64,000 nucleotides of DNA from Cryoendolithus antarcticus. Taxonomy: Eukaryota; Ascomycota; Dothideomycetes; Cladosporiales; Cladosporiaceae. Positions 56,990-64,000 of this stretch are shown here, one piece after another. Below the pieces are notes generated by a model that was given only the letters and a program-made list of their open reading frames with translations, searched no databases and was not told the DNA's origin. A program made the position numbers and the translations under genes. The stretch covers positions 992,001 through 1,056,000 of the forward strand of contig NAJO01000009.1 of the NCBI GenBank assembly GCA_002077065.1. Direction: 5' to 3'. Numbering within the stretch: position 1 is the first letter of the stretch; each line of letters begins with the position of its first letter.

Positions 56990-58639
56990 ATGCCTTTCCT
57001 CAAACGCACAGAAAATGATGCGGCCCAGGCTGCGCAGCTAGAGAAGAAGGCGTCACCTACACCTGGCAATGGAGAGCTACCAGCGCCTACACAACGTATC
57101 ACCTTCCTTGCCATTTTTCTTGGACTCGTCGCCAGTATTGGCGGGTTTATGTTTGGCTATGTATCGGGACAGATCTCTGGCTTCTTCGCCATGCGGGACT
57201 ATGCGAGCAGATTTGGTGCACTACAACCAGATGGGCTTTACACATTCAGCCCAGCTGTGCAAGGCTCGATAGTATCGTTTCTTTGCTTGGGAGCGCTCTT
57301 CGGGTCGCTTGCGGCTGGCAAGCTTGCAGATGTAATCGGCCGCCGCCTGACGATCTCGACTTCCGCGTTCTCATGTTGCATCGGAACGATCATTGAGATC
57401 TCCTCATCTATGCACTGGGTGCAATTTGCGATCGGGCGTCTCATCACGGGTGTCGGCATCGGTGCACTTTCGGTCACCGTGCCTATGTACCAGTCCGAGA
57501 GTACGCCCGCGATCATCCGAGGTGTTGTGGTCGCATGCTACCAGCTCTTCGTCACCCTGGGAATTTGGACTGCATACATGATCGACTTCGGCACGCACAA
57601 TATCCAGAGCAGTGCCTCGTGGCGCATCCCTAATGGCATCAGCTTCCTTTGGGCTTTGGTGCTTGGTGTGGGTATGCTCTTCTTGCCAGAGTCTCCTCGC
57701 TACGCCTACCGCCAAGGTCGCGTTGATGAGGCCCGTGCTACCATCGCTCGTCTTGGTGGTGTCGATATCGATGACCGCTCAGTATACGACCAGATTACCG
57801 AGATCCGCGTCAAGTTGGACGAAGAGAGGGCAGGTAGAGATACGAAGTGGTGGGAGATGTTCACAGGGCCTGCAATGCTTCGCCGTGTCATGATCGGCGT
57901 GGTGCTCCAAGCTGGGCAGCAGCTTACCGGCGCCAACTTCTTCTTCTACTACGGCACGACTATCTTCTCGCAAGTCGGACTTGCAGACAGCTACGTCACA
58001 CAAATCATCCTCGGCTCTGTGAACGTTGTCTGCACTTTCGGCGGGCTTTACGTCGTTCAGAAGTGCAGCCGCCGCTGGGCTCTTATCATCGGCGCTCTGT
58101 GGTCCGTCGTCTGCTTCTTGATCTACTCTCTCGTAGGGTCCTTGGCACTTGGCGACGGGAACAAAGCAGCCGGTACAGTCCTCATCGTATTCAGCTGCCT
58201 CTTCATCGTCGCATTCGCCACGACTTGGGGTCCGCTAGTCTGGTCAGTAGTCGCTGAGCTGTTCCCTGCCCGCTACCGCGCACCTGGCATGGCACTTGCC
58301 ACGGCATCAAACTGGCTGTTCAACTTCCTCATCTCGTTCTTCACGCAATTCATCACACATGACATTGGCTACTGGTACGGCATGGTGTTCGGCGGGTCGT
58401 GTTTGTTTCTGGCAGGCTTTGTGTTCTTCTTTGTCATCGAGAGCAAAGACAGAAGTCTGGAGGAGATCGATACGATGTATGTTCTCGGTGTCAATCCGAT
58501 CACCTCGGCGAGCTGGGACCCAGTGACTGCGGCGAAGAGAGCCTCTGTGTCGTCGCCTGAGACAAGTCGGGGGGGATCTGCTTGGACGGGAGAGGACAAG
58601 GATGAGGAGGGCAAACCTATCAGGACGCTGGAAGGGTAG
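56990..58639 (+). CDS. MFS hexose transporter (high-affinity glucose type)
   Basis: A 549-residue single-exon protein with 12 predicted spans. Sugar-porter signatures: GGFMFGYVSGQISG in span 1, GKLADVIGRR (loop 2-3), GRLITGVGIGALSVTVPMYQ then SE, PESPRYAYRQGR (mid-loop), QQLTGANFFFYYGTTIF in span 7, VAELFPARYR and GMALATASNWLFNFLISFF. The QQLTGxNFFFYYGT motif is typical of fungal glucose/hexose carriers. The C-terminal tail is Ser/Glu-rich. Role: plasma-membrane hexose uptake. Confidence 0.9.
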   Translation: MPFLKRTENDAAQAAQLEKKASPTPGNGELPAPTQRITFLAIFLGLVASIGGFMFGYVSGQISGFFAMRDYASRFGALQPDGLYTFSPAVQGSIVSFLCLGALFGSLAAGKLADVIGRRLTISTSAFSCCIGTIIEISSSMHWVQFAIGRLITGVGIGALSVTVPMYQSESTPAIIRGVVVACYQLFVTLGIWTAYMIDFGTHNIQSSASWRIPNGISFLWALVLGVGMLFLPESPRYAYRQGRVDEARATIARLGGVDIDDRSVYDQITEIRVKLDEERAGRDTKWWEMFTGPAMLRRVMIGVVLQAGQQLTGANFFFYYGTTIFSQVGLADSYVTQIILGSVNVVCTFGGLYVVQKCSRRWALIIGALWSVVCFLIYSLVGSLALGDGNKAAGTVLIVFSCLFIVAFATTWGPLVWSVVAELFPARYRAPGMALATASNWLFNFLISFFTQFITHDIGYWYGMVFGGSCLFLAGFVFFFVIESKDRSLEEIDTMYVLGVNPITSASWDPVTAAKRASVSSPETSRGGSAWTGEDKDEEGKPIRTLEG

Positions 58640-59011
58640 AGTAGATGGCTACTACAATTGTGGTCACACATGAAGTAATTGGCAGTATTGCCTGACAGCG
58701 TAGCGATCAGCGTAGGATCATGATCAGAGAAGTCGCGGCCGTGGTGGCGTACAGGTATCCAATAGATCGGCAGAGAAGGAATAGGCTCGGAATGACATGC
58801 ATATTAGCGATTGCATTGTACATAGGCGTATAGTAATGACTATCTAGGTAACTTCATCCCCATCCATGGCCAGAAGAAAGAGCAACTGCTCATCGTGCCG
58901 TCTATCACGGTCTCGTCTGGTCAACCGTGTATGCACATACCAGCAGCGACATCGGACTTCACTCCATCGACTGCTTCTACAATCCTGCACAGCACCAACC
59001 AATTCGTGCAT
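58640..59011. other. Intergenic, nothing recognised
   Basis: 372 bp holding the transporter 3' UTR and the promoter of the SurE-like gene. Confidence 0.4.
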
Positions 59012-60068
59012 ATGCTCTCGTACCTCTTAGATCACTCTCCAACATGCATATCCTAGTGAGTCCCCACGTCTTGCATGTGAAGCCGCACGGACTGACAGCA
59101 GCGTTCGGGTCACAAACGACGATGGCCCTCCATCAGCACAATCATCGCCCTACATTCTTCCCTTCGTGCAAGCTCTCGAGTCCAAAGGCCATACAGTCTC
59201 CGTCATAATCCCACACACCCAACGCTCCTGGATAGGTAAAGCCCACATCGTCGGTCAAGACGTCCAAGCGACGCACTACTTCCCCCCATCTCAAACCCCA
59301 GCAGCGCATCCCGACAACTCCAACTCTACGCCACCATCAGGGCCAAATGACGAAGACACGGACCATCCTTGGGTCCTTGTCAATTCCACGCCAGCGTGCT
59401 GCGCACAATTAGCTTCCGAGTTCTTTGCCTCTCGCGGGAAGATCGATCTCGTGATCTCGGGCCCGAACTACGGCCGCAATACCTCTGCGCTCTTCGCCCT
59501 CTCCTCTGGCACCCTAGGCGCAGCGCTCGAAGCGACACAATGCAGCTATCGCTCCATAGCTCTCTCATTCGCTTTTTTCGATCGCAACAACGACCCTGCA
59601 ATCGTAGCCGAAGCCTGCACCCAAGGCGTGCGAGTCTGCGAATTCCTTGCCAAACAAGGCAAGTGGGAAACCGCACAACTCTACTCCGTCAACGTCCCGG
59701 TCCTCAAAGACGTCACCCAACGTCCCGTACGCTGGACGCGCATCTTACAGAACTCCTGGGCAAAGGGTGCTTGCTTCACCGAGCTCCCCGCTGGCAGTGG
59801 TGCAGACGACGCGGACACGGAGGAGCAGAGCCTTAGGCGGCAGGAGAGCGGTATGAACGGAGGGAAGGGTGGCGAGGAGACGCCGAATGGGAAGTGGAAG
59901 CATAGGCATTTCAAGTGGGCTCCCAGATTTTCCGACGTCTATGAGTCAGTGCAGAAGGGAGGGCCGGGGACTGATGGGTGGGTCATCAAAGAGGGAGAGA
60001 CGAGCGTCACGGCGCTCAGGGCGAACTTCATGCATGCTGAAGGGCCGGAGGGGGAGTTGAAGTTGTGA
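59012..60068 (+). CDS. SurE-like 5'/3'-nucleotidase (acid phosphatase)
   Basis: The main exon 59102-60068 encodes VTNDDGPPSAQSSPYILPFV, IIPHTQRSWIGKAH, the catalytic-fold segment ISGPNYGRNTSALFALSSGT, ALEATQCSYRSIALSFAF and LYSVNVPVL, all SurE family. NDD binds the metal. Start: the only canonical in-frame model I find is ATG 59012-59019 spliced (GT 59020 to AG 59101), giving MLSVRVTNDDG. The classical N-terminus MHILVTNDDG is spelled by ATG 59044-59055 (MHIL), followed by a perfect GTGAGT. However, the needed acceptor before GTC at 59109 would be GG rather than AG. Family role: dephosphorylation of nucleoside monophosphates. An insertion rich in Gly/Arg/Glu lies near residue 235. Confidence 0.82.
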
Positions 60069-60360
60069 TAGAGGCCGCCAGAGCAGCACGAGCTTCCTAT
60101 GCATTCAATGAGAGAGTACTCGACATTGTGAATATAAAGGTGACGGGAAGCACATACATAGCTCATACATATGTATATATACCTCCAGACATGCACATAT
60201 AAGATCAATCGATGATCGCGGCAGTCTCGATCCCTCTCTGATGCATATGCTTATGACACGCTTGCATACTGACGCAGCTTGTAGCATCTGCAGCTCAGCT
60301 TTTCGACTGTCTCTTACCTGGATCTCATGTCCAATTCTCCGACGATTCCGACACGCCCAT

Positions 60361-61293
60361 TTACTGAGACGATCCACCGGAGATCGTGATGACTTGACCT
60401 GAGGTGTATCATTAGCAAAAGACACACATATATCAAGACGAAAGGAGCTTACCGTTGACCCAGCCACCATCACCAGAAGCCAAGAAAGCCACCACGCGGG
60501 CGACATCCTCGGGCAGAGCGCAGCGACCAAGCGGGCAGTGGTCAGACATCATCTGCTCAATATCCGCAGCCGGGATGCCCGGGTGGCCACCAGGGATGTA
60601 GTGCCATGCGTTTTGCCTGTCCAACACGTCAGCATACTTTCCAAAAACTACTTCAGCACCCAATCCGAGCACTTACGTGAACATATCGCTCTTGATACCG
60701 CCCGGCGCCACACCGTTGACAGTGATACCCCTCTTTCCGAAATCCGTAGCAAAAGCCTTGATCATACCAATCACAGCCATCTTGCTAGCATTGTACAGCG
60801 CGTGGTCCTTCACACCAAGCAGACCAGCCGCGATAGAGCTCATGAGGATCAATCGTCCATTATCCTCCAAATGCTTCCAGCTCGCCTGGCCAACGAAGAA
60901 CTGCGCCCGGGCGTTCAAGTTGAACACGTTATCGTAGATCTCCTCTGTGATCTCCTCTGTCTTGTTCCAGCTCTCGGTGCCAGAGTTGCTCATGACGATG
61001 TCGACTTTGCCGAAGGCTTTCTTGGCTTCTTGGAAGAGGCGCTCGATCTCGGCGACTTTGGACACATCTGCCTGGATGGAGATGGCCTTTGCGCCGTTCT
61101 TGAAGGACTCGATCTCGGCGACGACCTCGTCGGCGCTGGACTTGGAGTTGGCGTAGTTGACCACGACGGAGCAGCCACGCTTGCCGAGCTCAATCGCGCA
61201 GCCGCGTCCAATACCGCGGCCGGCGCCGGTGATGAGAGCGACTTTGCCGTGGAGGGAGGCACTGGCGACGAGGACAGGCTGTTGAGCGGACAT
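60361..61293 (-). CDS. Short-chain dehydrogenase of the tri/tetrahydroxynaphthalene reductase type
   Basis: A 272-residue protein in three exons: 60677-61293, 60453-60616 and 60361-60398. Cofactor motif TGAGRGIG lies at residues 22-29. Catalytic Ser is in LILMSSIAAG (about 152-153), and Tyr167/Lys171 are in YNASK. GITVNGVAPGGIKSDMFT then QNAWHYIPGGHPG is typical of THN reductases and versicolorin reductases, with the final exon adding the conserved G|QVITISGGSSQ. In melanised ascomycetes such enzymes reduce T4HN/T3HN to scytalone/vermelone. No polyketide synthase is nearby, so the melanin role is likely but unproven. Some relatives act on mannitol or other ketones. Confidence 0.87.
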
Positions 61294-62817
61294 GATTGCG
61301 ATTTGATGTGGTGGGAGTGTCTTGTAAGGCTGCGGAGCGGTGTGAGTTCCTGGTGGTCCTTTCGATACTGATCTGTGTATCTTACTGCTAGTCTTTCACT
61401 TTTCAATCGTCATGTGCTTGGGTAGAGAGTGAGAGATATGTGATCACGGGAAGAGAGATTCAGCGGTGTAAGACACTACAAAAGAGAAATCCGCCCAAGC
61501 CCACGAATATGCACCTCACCCACATTGCATACAGTAGCTCGATCCCGCGAGGCCCGCAGGTCACCTTACGGGTACCTTTGCCCTGAGAAGAACCTTCGGA
61601 CCTTCCAATGGAGAGCCGCATCAGTGCTTCAGCTCCAGGAACCGCCATGCAGCTCGGGCTTCCGTGTCGGAAAGCCGTGAGACTTACATTCAGCCTCGCA
61701 GATGGTGGCTTGTTGGTCGTTCGGGCCAATTGATTGCTATCGAGGTGGTACCTGCATCGCTTTTCAATGGAAAGCCGAAAGGAGCGAGGTGTTTTGGCTG
61801 GGCGTTTTGGTGGGGTGATTGTGAAGAAGTGGGGACGCGGATCGGGCTATCTTTGGATTGATGATGCCGACGATCCAGAGATCGTAAATAATGTTGTTTC
61901 GGGGGACATGTGAAGGGTCTGGCAGGTGAGAGTATCGATATGAGGCAGAGTCTTTGTGTGCGCAGAGTCGTGCGCCTTCAGTACTTGATCGTGCTTTCCA
62001 CTCGACGGGCGGATCGTATGTAGGGGCCAGAAGCGGTAAGCTCAACAGCTCGAGTGCATGGAGAACATGACTCGATGGTCATCGACATAGGTTCGCGCGA
62101 TGCAAGAGGCACAACGGTGACGAACAACAACTCTTCCACTATTCTACCCTCCACCCCTACGCTACTACCCAAGGCGCTGCCTCCACAGGAGTAGAGATAA
62201 GCAGTCCGAGACGCAGCAAGAGTCACACCAATTCCTCTCCCAGCAAGCTAGCAAACTCCCGTCCAGTCTGGTATCTCAAGCAAGAAAGCCCACGAAAGAA
62301 GGGCCCAAACTCCTCCGTTCCATACGAAAGCCGATGCCCAAGCAACTCCAACCCAATGCCGATACCCTAGCCGAGTCCACTCCAGTGATCAGAGGGCAAG
62401 ACGAAGGGAAGAGCAAGAATGTACAACTCAGCTCAGCCTGGCAGTGACTGCAATGAAGATCGGGCGTCAGGCTGATAGAGCGCGCATAAAGAGCTCTATT
62501 ATTCTGTTCGTTTCGTCGTGGGTGTTTTCGTGGCAAGTCGTCAGGTTTCCGATGTCCCCAGTCCAATGCACCGTGTAATGCAGTCCTGTCGTGTGATGAT
62601 TATTAAGGAAGGTAAGCTAGTCGTCGCACTGTCTCCTACTTAGCCTTTCGCTTTTCGGACGACGTGGTCAGATACAAGAGCCGAGTTTACGCAGCTTGCT
62701 CATGCTGCGAGATGTAGTGATTGCGTATAGCAATGATCGTGTGGTCACCCCGCTCGGGTGAGCGGACGCATGATACTACGAATGATGTTGTGTTGCCGGG
62801 AGACGCTGTGCAACGCT
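61294..62817. other. Long intergenic region, nothing recognised
   Basis: 1.52 kb: SDR promoter at the left, cyclin 3' UTR at the right, and in between several short frames on the minus strand without motifs (for example 62276-62566). Confidence 0.4.
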
Positions 62818-64000
62818 TCATCTCCAGCCATTGGGCAGGGCGTCGATCGGACTCGGGAGGCTGGCTCCGCGTACGACACGAGGAAGCTGAAAATTCTTGC
62901 CCATCTCCGTCTCGACAAAGGTAGAGGCCTTCTTGTACCTCTTGTCGACGTACTTCTCGAACACGGCCAGGTGGTGCTTGCGCGGGTCTTCGCAGCACTC
63001 GAGGATGGCGTGCAGCAGTGGGCCAAGCTGGGTGTAGGTGTAGCCGGAGTAGTGAGCATGCGCGTGGCCCCAGTCACCCTTCTGCAGCATGAGACGAGCC
63101 ATGCAGTGGGCGCCGGCAGCGAGGAAGCTAGGCGTGCAACCTACGAAGCGCTCATCCATGATGGTCACCTCAAGGAAGTACTTGGCCAGCGTGCGAGTCT
63201 CAAGGTCGTAGTCATCAGCCTTGCTAATACGGCGGAGGAAGCTCATCGGTCCAGGCCAGCCGAGCTCGAATTGCAGCATGCTCAGCATGAAGCGCTCGGC
63301 CTTGAGCAGCTCGTCGACCGTGTAGCCGCCATCGACCATGTAGATGATCTCCTGGATGGTGGGGCAGTTGACCTCCTCATACTTCGCGGCAACGAAGATG
63401 GCAGTGGCGCCAACGAGCTGTAGCTTGCCAAGAGAGACGATCTTGCAAGACAAGAAGCGGTCGATGTAGTTGATGGTCAGGAACAGAGTCTCCGGCAGTA
63501 GGTTAAACCGAGAGTGGACCTGCACCACCCAGTCGATGAGGACAGCACGCATGGACCACTGGATCTCTTGCTGTGACTCCATGTACCTCGGATTGGGTGA
63601 CATGCGCGCCTCGAGCGAACGCATGTAGGCGAAGATCTCGTCACCATACTCGGCCACCATGGAGGTATCCCACAGCTCATCTTCAATGTCCTCTGGTGTG
63701 CGAGTGGCCACGACATACTCCTCCGCAACGGCAAGCTCTTGCTTGACTCTATCGTTCGCAGTGGGGACGTAGACGGTGGTGACGCCGCCAGTGCTATCGC
63801 CGCGGAGGCCGAAGGATCTTCCGGTGGTGTTGCCATCATCGTAGTAGAGCTCTGCCGTGGTGTCGTCGTAGTACTGGTGTGCTTGCTGGACTGGAGCGAC
63901 GGCAGTGACTGCGTACTGCGGCTGAACAGCAGGAATGGTAGCGATAGCAACAGGTGCGAGATACGGCTGCTCGATATGCGTTGGCAGCGACGGCTGGGCT
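62818..64000 (-). CDS. B-type (G2/mitotic) cyclin, 5' end outside window
   Basis: The frame is open from the right window edge (last base is codon position 3) to TGA at 62818, about 393 residues. A Gln/Pro/Tyr-rich linker (PVAIATIPAVQPQYAVTAVA) leads to the cyclin N-box: EYGDEIFAYMRSLEARMSPN, then MRAVLIDWVVQVHSRFNLLP and ETLFLTINYIDRFLS, with FVAAKYEEVNCPTIQEI. The C-box includes LAAGAHCMARLMLQKGDW. This is a canonical mitotic cyclin B (Clb/NimE type) that activates Cdk1 for G2/M. The N-terminal destruction box would lie beyond the window. No intron is needed within the visible part. Confidence 0.93.
   Translation of the reverse strand, partial: AQPSLPTHIEQPYLAPVAIATIPAVQPQYAVTAVAPVQQAHQYYDDTTAELYYDDGNTTGRSFGLRGDSTGGVTTVYVPTANDRVKQELAVAEEYVVATRTPEDIEDELWDTSMVAEYGDEIFAYMRSLEARMSPNPRYMESQQEIQWSMRAVLIDWVVQVHSRFNLLPETLFLTINYIDRFLSCKIVSLGKLQLVGATAIFVAAKYEEVNCPTIQEIIYMVDGGYTVDELLKAERFMLSMLQFELGWPGPMSFLRRISKADDYDLETRTLAKYFLEVTIMDERFVGCTPSFLAAGAHCMARLMLQKGDWGHAHAHYSGYTYTQLGPLLHAILECCEDPRKHHLAVFEKYVDKRYKKASTFVETEMGKNFQLPRVVRGASLPSPIDALPNGWR

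Overview
The window is nuclear DNA of a filamentous ascomycete (Pezizomycotina). Short introns, branch points of the CTAAC/CTGAC type and gene families typical of Mycosphaerella-like and black fungi point to Dothideomycetes; the class is inference. It is a gene-dense chromosomal segment with about thirty protein genes, mostly housekeeping. Two genes run off the ends: a TEL1/ATM kinase at the left and a B-type cyclin at the right.

Layout. 1-8.3 kb: TEL1 N-terminus (-), nucleoporin NUP192 (+), mitoribosomal bS6m/MRP17 (-) head-to-head with glycine-cleavage H protein GCV3 (+). 8.5-9.6 kb: three tRNA-like loci in tandem on the minus strand. Each has a tRNA A-box half and a T-arm/acceptor half separated by about 100 nt that contains a conserved 26-nt hairpin block. 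9.9-12.7 kb: a decayed and an intact F-box gene. 13-25.7 kb: TOM22, a zinc-finger-like orphan, a Gfo/Idh/MocA oxidoreductase, a basic coiled-coil protein, an ATF/CREB bZIP factor, nine-exon glyoxalase II, and a GTPBP1-like GTPase. 26.4-28.5 kb: eIF2B delta and a long-tailed PMP3 protein.

29.3-37.5 kb holds the most striking protein system. A gasdermin-like protein (+) lies 15 bp tail-to-tail from a subtilisin-like protease with a large N-terminal domain (-). This is the arrangement of fungal regulated-cell-death pairs such as HET-Q1/HET-Q2. Beside it is a 1,349-residue protein joining a fungal zinc-finger/N-terminal module, a Sin3-type PAH domain and three C2H2 fingers.

38-46.5 kb: a DHX57/YLR419W-type DExH helicase, Pol III subunit RPC53, and a GST fused to a CmcJ-like domain. 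48-55.5 kb: orphans, IRC22, an intact and a nonsense-broken member of one unknown membrane/secreted family, and a polytopic membrane protein. 57-64 kb: a hexose transporter, SurE-like nucleotidase, a THN-reductase-like SDR and cyclin B. The gaps hold promoters, UTRs and sequence with no recognisable gene.

All exon boundaries were read by eye from GT-AG signals and phase. No alignment or database search was run, so family names rest on recognised motifs.
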